A stretch of 60,913 bases of DNA, taken from positions 1-60,913 of the forward strand of contig CAYWYQ010000003.1 in NCBI GenBank assembly GCA_964462325.1, written 5' to 3'. The first letter of the stretch is position 1. Each line of letters begins with the position of its first letter. Positions 7,706-14,799 of the stretch are shown here, piece after piece. The DNA comes from CAYFMS01 sp964462325 (lineage in GTDB: Bacteria; Patescibacteriota; Patescibacteriia; UBA9934). The notes under the pieces are model-generated. The model was given only the letters and a program-made list of their open reading frames with translations. It was not told the DNA's origin and made no database searches. A program made the translations under genes and the position numbers.

Positions 7706-8416
7706 TTATGTGTTTAACGGCTCTAGATCCATTAAAAATTCTTGCCAATTATCTGTTGTGATAGCGTCGAGAGTAACAGCGTCTTCTATATGAAAATGCT
7801 GAATACTTGTTCTTCGCAATTCTTTTACATATCCGGTTGTACCCAGTTTTTCGCCAAGGTCTCGCGCGAGGCTGCGGATATATGTACCAGATGCAACATG
7901 TGCCCTGACCTGTATTTCAATAGATGATTCCATATAGATAGGATCTTCTAATAAATCGAAAGCAAAAATTTCTATATCTCTTGGATTGATAATAATTTCT
8001 TTATTCGCTCTCGCTAATTCATACAATTTCTTTCCTCCTTGTTTAATGGCGGAATATTTTGGTGGCAATTGCTTACTTTTTCCGATGAATGTTCGCATAG
8101 CATCTTCCATCTCCTTTCTAGATGTGCCTGAGAAGTTTTCATCGATCAGTTCTTCAGATTCTGTATCAAGCGTTTCGGTTGTTGCACCAATAATGAATGT
8201 CGCCGTATATACTTTATCCATTTTTAAGAATCGATCAATTTGCTTTGTGGCGGCCCGTTGAATACCTAGAATAAGAAGGCCAGTCGCAAATGGGTCAAGT
8301 GTACCTGTATGACCAATTTTTCGAATGCCTGTTATTTTTCGAAGGCGGTCCACAACATCATGAGATGTTATCCCTGCTGGCTTATCGACAAGAAGAAATC
8401 CCGTATCTTTTTTCAT
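7706..8416 (-). CDS. truB: tRNA pseudouridine-55 synthase TruB
   Basis: TruB makes pseudouridine 55 in the T-loop of tRNAs. The catalytic motif GHTGTLDPFATGLL, with the nucleophilic Asp, lies near residues 36-49. The N-terminal LLVDKPAGITSHDVV and the later GTYIRSLARDLGE segment (near 180) are also typical. The 236-residue protein lacks most of a C-terminal PUA domain, giving the short form. The start MKKDTG at 8416 sits about 10 nt after a minus-strand TAAGAT box, so the transcript may be leaderless. The 7565-7705 spacer to rny has no visible gene. Confidence 0.93.
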   Translation of the reverse strand: MKKDTGFLLVDKPAGITSHDVVDRLRKITGIRKIGHTGTLDPFATGLLILGIQRAATKQIDRFLKMDKVYTATFIIGATTETLDTESEELIDENFSGTSRKEMEDAMRTFIGKSKQLPPKYSAIKQGGKKLYELARANKEIIINPRDIEIFAFDLLEDPIYMESSIEIQVRAHVASGTYIRSLARDLGEKLGTTGYVKELRRTSIQHFHIEDAVTLDAITTDNWQEFLMDLEPLNT

Positions 8417-8464
8417 AGTTGTATTTATCTTATACTGGAAAGTGATTATTGTTAATTATTTCTT

Positions 8465-8938
8465 ATGAAGATTTTTAAGAATCATGGACATGGTATTGTC
8501 GAGGTAATGACCATCTTACTGTTATTGGTACTTGTGTCGACGGTTATTGTTTTTGCACAAAAGCCAGGCGAGAAGATGCAAGAATACCAGGATAGGCAAA
8601 CGCAAGAGGATGTTCGTAATATTTTTGAAGATATATTAGGGATGAATACATCCGATCCTCAGAAATTAGCAGGGATATTAAGTCAGGTGGCTGTGGGACG
8701 GTCTATGATTGGTCGTGTAGAGGATTGTGCGGGGGATTTTGGTGTGCAATGTTCTGATGAACAAATACGCGATCACTGCTTGCAAATACAGGATCTTGGA
8801 ATTCCTACGAATATTCACGCAAATTTTACAGAGGAAAGAAAAGGGTATTATCTTGAATTGATTCAAGGAGAACTTATTGTTGGGGCATGCGCTCCTCAAA
8901 TCAGAGAATCTATTGAACTAAAAGCTAATCTCTATTAA
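8465..8938 (+). CDS. Hypothetical protein with prepilin-like N-terminus (157 aa)
   Basis: I do not recognise the whole protein. The N-terminus reads as a short basic leader, a glycine at position 8, a glutamate five residues after it (E13) and then a hydrophobic stretch of about 18 residues. This geometry matches a type IV prepilin/pseudopilin cleavage site (G followed by E at +5), though the residue after Gly is His rather than the usual Phe or Met. The rest is soluble and contains four cysteines (VEDCAGDFGVQCSDEQIRDHC and GACAP), possibly two disulfides outside the membrane. It is divergent from truB and upstream of infB. A pilin-like role is inference. Confidence 0.6.
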   Translation: MKIFKNHGHGIVEVMTILLLLVLVSTVIVFAQKPGEKMQEYQDRQTQEDVRNIFEDILGMNTSDPQKLAGILSQVAVGRSMIGRVEDCAGDFGVQCSDEQIRDHCLQIQDLGIPTNIHANFTEERKGYYLELIQGELIVGACAPQIRESIELKANLY

Positions 8939-8954
8939 TGATTGCGTTTTTTGA

Positions 8955-8983
8955 TTGACTAAAGTTAGCGATTTAGCTATACT
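8955..8983 (+). promoter_or_regulatory. infB promoter, leaderless type
   Basis: TTGACT (8955-8960), 17-nt spacer, TATACT (8978-8983). The hexamer ends 6 nt before the infB ATG, so the predicted transcription start coincides with the start codon. Confidence 0.75.
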
Positions 8984-8989
8984 CCGGTC

Positions 8990-11020
8990 ATGAATATTAC
9001 AGATCTTGCACGACGATTGCGTGTACCAGCAGAAGAGTTACGGTCAAAGTTGCCCGAACTTGGTTTTGATATTGGACAAAAGGCCCTAAAGGTTCCAGAT
9101 AGAGATGTTGGGCGCATTATGGGTGCTTGGCGAGAATATAAGAAACGTCAGTATTTACAGAAGAAAGCGATGGAGCAGCGTGCGCGCGCTGAACGTAAGC
9201 AGGCGGTCCTTTCTGGTGAAGCGGAAGCTATTGCACTTCCTCCTGTAATGACGGTGCGAGACTTTTCTGAAAAATTAAATATGCCAATTGCGAAAGTGAT
9301 GCAAGAACTGATGCGTGCTGGAATTTTGGCATCACTGAATGAAAATATTGATTTTGATACGGCGGCAATTATCGCAGAAGATTTGGGATATATCGCAAAG
9401 CAAGAAACAGAAACGAGTATTGCTAATGAAGATGAGGCAACAGATCGACTAGAGAAGTCTCTTGCACTGCGAGATAAAAGCATGGTTTCACGACCACCAG
9501 TTGTCGTTATTATGGGTCACGTTGACCACGGAAAGACATTACTTCTTGACACGATTCGCAACTCGAATGTTGTTTCGGGCGAATCAGGTGGAATTACGCA
9601 ACATATTGGTGCGTACCAGGTTACAAGAAAAGATCAAAAAATTACCTTTATCGATACTCCGGGGCATGAAGCATTTACGGTCATGAGATCTCGAGGAGCA
9701 AAGGTTGCTGACATTGCCATTCTTGTTATTGCGGCAGATGATGGTATAAAGCCGCAAACACGTGAAGCGATCGATATTATTAAGGCTTCTGGAATGCCAT
9801 TTATTGTTGCAATCAACAAAATTGACAAAGAAACAGCGAATGTTGAACGTATCAAAGGAGAGCTAACAGAATTTGGCATGGTGGCAGAGGATTACGGAGG
9901 TAATACTATTTGCGTTCCTGTTTCTGCGAAGGCGAACACAAATATTGATCAATTGCTTGATACGATTCTTCTCGTGAATGAAGTAGAAGCGGAAAATATT
10001 GTTGCAAACCCTGATGGACGAGCCATTGGAACCATTATTGAATCTCATATCGATAAAGGACAAGGGCCAGTTGCAACGGTACTTGTACAAAATGGGACAT
10101 TGAATAATGGTGATGTTCTTGGTGTGCGAGGAGTAAATTTTGGACGTGTACGCGCGATGCATACTTGGGATGGGAAAACAGTCCCGCATGCTGGTCCAGC
10201 AATGCCTGTACGTATCCTTGGATTAAAAGCTGTTCCTTCTGTGGGAGATGTACTAGAAGTTCCTGAACATCCAAAAGCACTCGAAAAGATGAAGTCTCAG
10301 CCAAATAGTAGGTCTGGTGGTGCGAGCGAAATCACTATTGCAACGACGAAGAAGATAAACACAGGTGATGACGATGATCAGGAGCAAGTAAGCTTAAATG
10401 TGATTATCAAATCAGATGTACTCGGTTCACTTGAGGCAATTATTGGAATGATTGAAAAAATTGACAATCCTTATGTTCGCGTAAAGATTGTAAAGAAGGG
10501 ACTTGGTAATGTAACGGATGCAGAAATATTGCAGGCGGAAGCAACATCGGCCTATATCGCAGCATTTAATGTAAAACCGACACGAACTGCTTCACAATTA
10601 GCACGGGATAAAGATGTAGAGATTGGTGAATATACGGTCATTTACAAATTGTTCGAAGATATTGTTGAAAAACTAAAAATTCTTATTCCTGCTGAAAAGA
10701 TCTACACAGATTTGGGAAGTTTGGAAGTGCTTGCAACGTTTAATAAATTAGAAAAAGGAATGGTTGTTGGTGGACGCGTGAATAAGGGTGTCGCACAACT
10801 TGGGGCTACAGCACGTATCGTTCGCGATGATCAAGTCATCGGTGAAGGACTTGTAAAAGGACTTCAGTCTGGAAAGGCAGATGTAAAAGAAGTGCAACAA
10901 GGTGCTGAATGTGGAATTGAATTCCTAGGAAAAACGAAGATCGAGGTTGGAGATACGATTGAAATGTACAAGGAGGAGGAGAAGGTGAGGGAGCTCAACA
11001 TACACAGCGCAAACAGATAG
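8990..11020 (+). CDS. infB: Translation initiation factor IF-2
   Basis: IF-2 is the GTPase that brings initiator tRNA to the small ribosomal subunit. The 676-residue protein has two short N-terminal IF2N-type modules (residues 1-50 and 80-130), a G domain starting near residue 170 with P-loop GHVDHGKT, switch II DTPGHEAF and NKID, then domains II-IV with the DVLGSLEAI core of domain III. The long N-terminal extension of enterobacterial IF-2 is missing. An excellent promoter lies immediately upstream, and a repeat-rich spacer follows its stop codon. Confidence 0.96.
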   Translation: MNITDLARRLRVPAEELRSKLPELGFDIGQKALKVPDRDVGRIMGAWREYKKRQYLQKKAMEQRARAERKQAVLSGEAEAIALPPVMTVRDFSEKLNMPIAKVMQELMRAGILASLNENIDFDTAAIIAEDLGYIAKQETETSIANEDEATDRLEKSLALRDKSMVSRPPVVVIMGHVDHGKTLLLDTIRNSNVVSGESGGITQHIGAYQVTRKDQKITFIDTPGHEAFTVMRSRGAKVADIAILVIAADDGIKPQTREAIDIIKASGMPFIVAINKIDKETANVERIKGELTEFGMVAEDYGGNTICVPVSAKANTNIDQLLDTILLVNEVEAENIVANPDGRAIGTIIESHIDKGQGPVATVLVQNGTLNNGDVLGVRGVNFGRVRAMHTWDGKTVPHAGPAMPVRILGLKAVPSVGDVLEVPEHPKALEKMKSQPNSRSGGASEITIATTKKINTGDDDDQEQVSLNVIIKSDVLGSLEAIIGMIEKIDNPYVRVKIVKKGLGNVTDAEILQAEATSAYIAAFNVKPTRTASQLARDKDVEIGEYTVIYKLFEDIVEKLKILIPAEKIYTDLGSLEVLATFNKLEKGMVVGGRVNKGVAQLGATARIVRDDQVIGEGLVKGLQSGKADVKEVQQGAECGIEFLGKTKIEVGDTIEMYKEEEKVRELNIHSANR

Positions 11021-11024
11021 GACT

Positions 11025-11103
11025 CCCGCTTGTCTATTGGTGTTCTTGAAAGGTCCGTGCCTCAATCTAAGGTCCGACCTCAAGGTCGGACCTTGATTAA
11101 AAT
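11025..11103. repeat. Palindromic repeat after infB (AGGTCCGAC type)
   Basis: Five bases after the infB stop begins CCCGCTTGTCTATTGG, the same left end seen in the repeat after secY (41122). It is followed by a nested inverted structure centred on GGTCCGACC/GGTCGGACC with outer AATC/GATT and TGTC/GACA pairs. No gene is visible. Confidence 0.6.
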
Positions 11104-11124
11104 GACAGGCGAATACCGATACCC

Positions 11125-11179
11125 GAGGTTCAACCTCCAGTGTTCGAGGTTCAACCTCCAATATCCGAGGTTCAACCTC
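11125..11179. repeat. Three GAGGTTCAACCTC palindromes phased at 21 bp
   Basis: Identical 13-mers GAGGTT-C-AACCTC occur at 11125-11137, 11146-11158 and 11167-11179, each starting exactly 21 bp after the previous one, about two helical turns. The fixed phasing on one DNA face suggests an array of protein-binding sites (inference). Confidence 0.75.
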
Positions 11180-11261
11180 CAATAAAAGCCTTATATACTA
11201 AGAAATGCGATCACCCTATATTTATTTATATTTATTGATGTTCTGTACAATAAGCGCATCC

Positions 11262-11340
11262 GAGGTTCAACCTCGAGGTTGAACCTCGGTACGGCGAGGT
11301 TGAACCTCGGTTCGAAGGGTCGGACCTCGATCAAGAGGTC
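11262..11340. repeat. Second cluster of AGGTT/AGGTC palindromes before trxA
   Basis: GAGGTT-C-AACCTC at 11262-11274 is followed by GAGGTT-G-AACCTC at 11275-11287 and 11296-11308 (again 21 bp apart). GGTCGGACC-type variants continue to about 11340. A TGTACAAT -10-like box lies just upstream at 11244-11251. The whole 11021-11450 spacer holds these repeats, a terminator and the trxA promoter. Confidence 0.65.
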
Positions 11341-11359
11341 GGTACCTTGTGACGTATGA

Positions 11360-11387
11360 TAAAATCCCTTCAAGAGGGATTTTATTT
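11360..11387 (+). terminator. Terminator before trxA
   Basis: AAAATCCC pairs with GGGATTTT around a TTCAAGA loop and is followed by ATTTAT. Confidence 0.65.
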
Positions 11388-11396
11388 ATGTGAAAA

Positions 11397-11424
11397 TTGC
11401 ACAAAATTATCTTTGTGCTAAACT
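11397..11424 (+). promoter_or_regulatory. trxA-trxB promoter
   Basis: TTGCAC (11397-11402), 16-nt spacer, TGC-TAAACT (extended -10, hexamer 11419-11424). The leader to the ATG at 11451 is about 20 nt. Confidence 0.6.
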
Positions 11425-11450
11425 TCACTATTATTCTTAGATACTCATTT

Positions 11451-11759
11451 ATGGAACTCAATACTTCTAATTTTGATGAAACAGTTTTGCAATCAGATAG
11501 GGTGGTACTTGTTGATTTTTGGGCACCATGGTGCGGACCGTGTAAATTAATGAGCCCAGTTGTTGAAGAATTAGCAGAAGAAACGGAAGAAATTGTTGTT
11601 GGAAAAGTAAATGTGGATGAAAATGCCCAACTAGCTCAACAGTTTAACATACTTTCTATTCCAACTTTCCTTGTGTTCAAGGGAGGAAAGGTTGTAAGCC
11701 AATTTTCAGGAGCAATGAGTAAAGAAGCTCTAAAGGAAAAAGTTGAAGCATTTCTTTAG
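11451..11759 (+). CDS. trxA: Thioredoxin
   Basis: Thioredoxin reduces protein disulfides in the cytoplasm. The 102-residue product has the full thioredoxin fold with the active site WAPWCGPCK near residues 22-30 and the cis-Pro loop SIPTF near residue 72. The start at 11451 (MELNTSNFDE) is chosen because it fits family length; the frame continues 54 nt upstream across the promoter. trxB begins 2 nt after the stop, so the pair forms a complete thioredoxin system in one operon. Confidence 0.96.
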   Translation: MELNTSNFDETVLQSDRVVLVDFWAPWCGPCKLMSPVVEELAEETEEIVVGKVNVDENAQLAQQFNILSIPTFLVFKGGKVVSQFSGAMSKEALKEKVEAFL

Positions 11760-11761
11760 GT

Positions 11762-12685
11762 ATGGATATTCAGGATACAGTGATTATTGGATCGGGACCT
11801 GCGGGGTATACGGCAGCAATTTATGCGGCACGTGCGGACATGAATCCTTTATTATTTGCGGGGCGCGAACCAGGAGGACAGTTAATGCTTACGTCTGATG
11901 TGGAGAATTGGCCCGGAGAGGCTGATGGAATCATGGGTCCAGACTTGATGGCAAAACTTCAAAAACAGGCAGAGCGCTTCGGGACCAGAATAAAAAATGA
12001 AGTTATTGCAGAAGTGGATTTTTCTCAAAAGCCTTTTCTTCTAAAAAACGAAGATGGGGAAGAAATAAAAGCAAAAACCGTCATTATTGCGACAGGAGCT
12101 GTTGCATTATGGCTCGATATCCCCGGAGAAAAAGAATTTCAAGGAAAGGGGGTGTCGGCATGCGCAACATGTGACGGCTTCTTTTTTAGGGATAAGAAAG
12201 TTGTTGTCGTTGGTGGTGGTGATTCAGCGCTAGAAGAGGCGACATTTATCACAAAATTTGCACGTGAAGTGATCATGCTTGTGCGTCGTGATGAATTTCG
12301 TGGATCAAAAGCCATGCAACATAAAGCAGAAAATAATCCTAAAATTTCTATTCTATGGAATACGGAAGCGAAGGAATTAAAAGGTGATGGTGTACTAAAA
12401 TCAGTGAAGGTCATCAACAATAAAACGAATGAAGAATCAGAGATTGAGACAGATGGATTCTTTGTTGCAATTGGTCATAAGCCGGCGACACAAATATTCG
12501 AAGGTCAACTTGAAATGGAGGAGAAGGGATATATTAAACATGCTCCAGACTCAACAAAAACAAGTGTGCCGGGCGTTTTTGCGGCTGGAGATGTTATTGA
12601 TCCACATTATAGGCAGGCGATTACGTCAGCAGGGATGGGGTGCATGGCGGCATTAGAAGCAGAGAAACACATTACTTCCGCTTGA
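11762..12685 (+). CDS. trxB: Thioredoxin reductase
   Basis: The flavoenzyme transfers electrons from NAD(P)H to thioredoxin. Visible are the FAD-binding GSGPAGYTAAIYAARA near residues 9-24, the redox-active CATCDG near residue 132, the nucleotide-binding GGGDSALEEA near residue 150 and the C-terminal FAD contact GVFAAGDV. The usual HRR motif that contacts the NADPH 2'-phosphate reads VRR here, so cofactor preference may differ. Length (307) is standard. The last codons and the TGA stop overlap the left end of a large palindromic repeat (TTCCGCTTGA). Confidence 0.95.
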   Translation: MDIQDTVIIGSGPAGYTAAIYAARADMNPLLFAGREPGGQLMLTSDVENWPGEADGIMGPDLMAKLQKQAERFGTRIKNEVIAEVDFSQKPFLLKNEDGEEIKAKTVIIATGAVALWLDIPGEKEFQGKGVSACATCDGFFFRDKKVVVVGGGDSALEEATFITKFAREVIMLVRRDEFRGSKAMQHKAENNPKISILWNTEAKELKGDGVLKSVKVINNKTNEESEIETDGFFVAIGHKPATQIFEGQLEMEEKGYIKHAPDSTKTSVPGVFAAGDVIDPHYRQAITSAGMGCMAALEAEKHITSA

Positions 12686-12797
12686 AAACTGGCGCTCTTT
12701 CCGTTCAGATTTACGAAAATATCCTCAACGTACCTTTTAGTACGCCTCCGGTATTTTCTTAATCCTCAAGGAAATAGCATTCAGTTTGCTTCGCGGA
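12676..12797. repeat. Large palindromic repeat, copy A
   Basis: It starts inside the trxB 3' end with TTCCGCTTGAAAACTG and ends with CAGTTTGCTTCGCGGAC. Arms pair through GAAAATA/TATTTTC around the apex CGTACcttttaGTACG. The asymmetric inner loops TCCTC and CCTCCGG are the shared family marks. Confidence 0.8.
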
Positions 12798-12909
12798 CTT
12801 CCGCTTGAAAATGTACGAACTTTGTATTCAGTTCTCTGGTCCTCACTCTATGTACCCATTAGTACACTCCGCTACGGTCCTCGAACTTCAAATCGAGTAG
12901 TCCACTTTT
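12798..12909. repeat. Large palindromic repeat, copy B
   Basis: Directly abuts copy A. Left end TTCCGCTTGAAAATG, inner GGTCCTC, apex TGTACccattaGTACA, then CGGTCCTCGAAC and a decayed right end. Arm sequence differs from copy A. Confidence 0.7.
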
Positions 12910-12928
12910 AAAATTGAATTTTTTAAAG

Positions 12929-12965
12929 AAGATGTTACGTTGTTAATCAATTAACATCTTTTTTT
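12929..12965 (+). terminator. Terminator-like hairpin touching the gdhA start codon
   Basis: AAGATGTTA (12929-12937) pairs with TAACATCTT (12952-12960). The following T-run reaches 12965, so the ATG of gdhA (12966) is the next base. It could be a terminator of upstream transcription or an attenuator. Confidence 0.6.
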
Positions 12966-14171
12966 ATGAATCATTTTGATGCTGTACTGAATCAAATGCA
13001 AGTTGCGGCCGAATTACTGGGAGCGGATAAGGGGTTGATGCGTCGACTCATGAATCCAATGCGTGAAATAAAAGTTTCTTTCCCTTTGCTTCGTGATGAT
13101 AAGACGATTGAAATGATGGAAGGTTTCAGAGTACAGCATAATAATTGGCGCGGGCCATTCAAGGGAGGGATTCGCTATCATCAAGAAGTTGATCTTGATG
13201 AAGTGAAGGCACTTGCGACATGGATGACTTTCAAAACAGCCGTGGTTAATATACCAATGGGTGGAGGAAAGGGTGGTATTACGATTAATCCAAAAATATA
13301 CTCTGAAGCGGAATTAGAGCGACTTACTCGAGCATGGACTCGCTCTATGAAAGGGGTGATTGGGCCAGAAATAGATGTTCCGGCTCCTGATGTGAATACA
13401 TCTTCTCGTGAAATGGATTGGATTGCAGATGAATTTGGTCATCCGGCGGTTGTGACAGGAAAACCAATTGAATCAGGTGGGTCCGCAGGGAGAAGTGAGG
13501 CGACCGCTACGGGTGGGTTTTATGTTTTTGAAAAACTTAAAAAGGAGATTTGTCCATCATTCAATGGAAAAATTGCGATTCAAGGATTTGGAAATGCCGG
13601 AAGGATTTTTGCACGTATCGCTAAAAATGCTGGATATAAAATCGTAGCGGTTTCTGATTCACGGGGAGCTATTTATGCAAAAGAAGGATTATCGATTGAA
13701 GCATTAGAGTTACATAAAGATACAACAGGAAGCGTGATTGATTTTGATGGAGCGGATAATATTGAGCCAGATGTTTTACTGAGTACAGATGCAGATTTGC
13801 TGGTCCCTGCAGCGCTCGGTGCTTCTATTCATGCTCAAAATGTTGATAAGGTTTCTACAAAAGTTATTTTAGAGCTTGCGAATGGTCCGGTGACTCCGCA
13901 AGCGGAACATACTCTTTCTCAAAAAGGCATCGCATGCATCCCAGATATTCTCACAAATGCTGGCGGTGTAACTGTGAGCTATTTTGAGTGGGATCAGAAT
14001 ATGAAGAATGAAACATGGACGGCGGAAGAGGTAGATGCTGAATTGAAAAAAATTATGGAAGCGGCAGCGACAGAAGTATGGTCGCGAAAAGAACGCTATG
14101 AAACAAATGTAAGAACGGGCGCATTTATTCTCGCACTTGAACGTTTGGCTAAATCACAACCTAGGTTATAA
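12966..14171 (+). CDS. gdhA: Glutamate dehydrogenase family protein
   Basis: Glu/Leu/Phe/Val dehydrogenases oxidatively deaminate amino acids with NAD(P). The substrate domain shows GPFKGGIRYH near residues 60-69, the catalytic-lysine loop PMGGGKGG near 96 and the catalytic Asp in PAPDVNT near 140. The Rossmann domain begins with GFGNAGRIFA near residue 205. Length (401) is that of hexameric GDH of the Thermotoga/archaeal size class. Glutamate is the most likely substrate, but sequence alone does not exclude another amino acid. The hairpin immediately upstream may control its expression. Confidence 0.88.
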   Translation: MNHFDAVLNQMQVAAELLGADKGLMRRLMNPMREIKVSFPLLRDDKTIEMMEGFRVQHNNWRGPFKGGIRYHQEVDLDEVKALATWMTFKTAVVNIPMGGGKGGITINPKIYSEAELERLTRAWTRSMKGVIGPEIDVPAPDVNTSSREMDWIADEFGHPAVVTGKPIESGGSAGRSEATATGGFYVFEKLKKEICPSFNGKIAIQGFGNAGRIFARIAKNAGYKIVAVSDSRGAIYAKEGLSIEALELHKDTTGSVIDFDGADNIEPDVLLSTDADLLVPAALGASIHAQNVDKVSTKVILELANGPVTPQAEHTLSQKGIACIPDILTNAGGVTVSYFEWDQNMKNETWTAEEVDAELKKIMEAAATEVWSRKERYETNVRTGAFILALERLAKSQPRL

Positions 14172-14180
14172 TCAAACTAC

Positions 14181-14516
14181 ATGATGGATGTTACCCCGCA
14201 AAAATTAAAAAATGAAATAGAGAAGCAAACACCGGTTACGATTGTAGATCTGCAGGACGCAGAGAAATATAAGCATGCGCATATTCCGGCGGCAATTAAT
14301 ATTCCTCTGAGCACATTTGATGATGAGTATGAACGTATTCTAAAAGATAAGGATGCGGTTATTGTGCTGTATGGTGAGTATGATGAACTCGGTAAAGGTT
14401 TGAAGGCGGGGAATATCCTAGAAAAAAATGGCTATACACGCATTGGTCATATTGTTGGTGGCGTGCTTGCTTGGAAAGAGGCTGGGTATCAGATAGAGGG
14501 TGGAGAAGAGTCGTAA
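14181..14516 (+). CDS. Rhodanese-like domain protein lacking the active-site Cys
   Basis: The 111-residue protein is a single rhodanese fold: VDLQDAEKYKHAHIPAAINIP (residues 21-40) matches the conserved N-terminal half, and GGVLAWKEAGY is the usual C-terminal block. The active-site loop, normally Y-C-x-x-G, reads LYGEYDELGKG, with Gly in place of the nucleophilic Cys. Sulfurtransfer is therefore not expected, and a binding or regulatory role is likelier (inference). Two possible starts (14181, 14184) differ by one Met. It follows gdhA by 9 nt. Confidence 0.75.
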   Translation: MMDVTPQKLKNEIEKQTPVTIVDLQDAEKYKHAHIPAAINIPLSTFDDEYERILKDKDAVIVLYGEYDELGKGLKAGNILEKNGYTRIGHIVGGVLAWKEAGYQIEGGEES

Positions 14517-14763
14517 CGCTTGCGTTATTGTATCGGTGGCAGCATGTTGGATATGGGGGTGTGGCATGCTATGGATCATTTTTCTGGTAGATAAGGCGCA
14601 GAGTTTTGAACAATGGCAACCAAGTGCTACGAGTAATGAATCGCATGATTGGCTATGCATTTTTGTTGTGCTGGTGTCAGCTGTCGCCGTTGAAAAACTG
14701 ATAGCTGGCGAATTCAATGTAAAAAAACGTAAAAGTCGGGACCGGGTAATGTGTGCGTACACA
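14517..14763. other. Spacer before leuS, no confident gene
   Basis: About 250 nt. The leuS frame is open backwards through this stretch to 14500 and would encode two hydrophobic segments, but that would give LeuRS an unprecedented membrane-like N-terminus and the leuS promoter lies after it. I treat it as non-coding or as an unrecognised short element. Confidence 0.4.
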
Positions 14764-14791
14764 TTGCTTTTTATTATCCGTTTGTTAAGAT
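14764..14791 (+). promoter_or_regulatory. leuS promoter, leaderless type
   Basis: TTGCTT (14764-14769), 16-nt spacer, TAAGAT (14786-14791). The hexamer ends 8 nt before the ATG at 14800. Confidence 0.6.
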
Positions 14792-14799
14792 GGGTCCAT

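Noticed and set aside
11125..11308. CRISPR array
   Set aside because: Repeats are 13-bp palindromes with 8-bp spacers, far too short, and no cas genes are present.
14500..14799. N-terminal extension of LeuRS by 100 residues
   Set aside because: A promoter lies just before 14800, the family start is at 14800, and the extension would add hydrophobic segments never expected in LeuRS.
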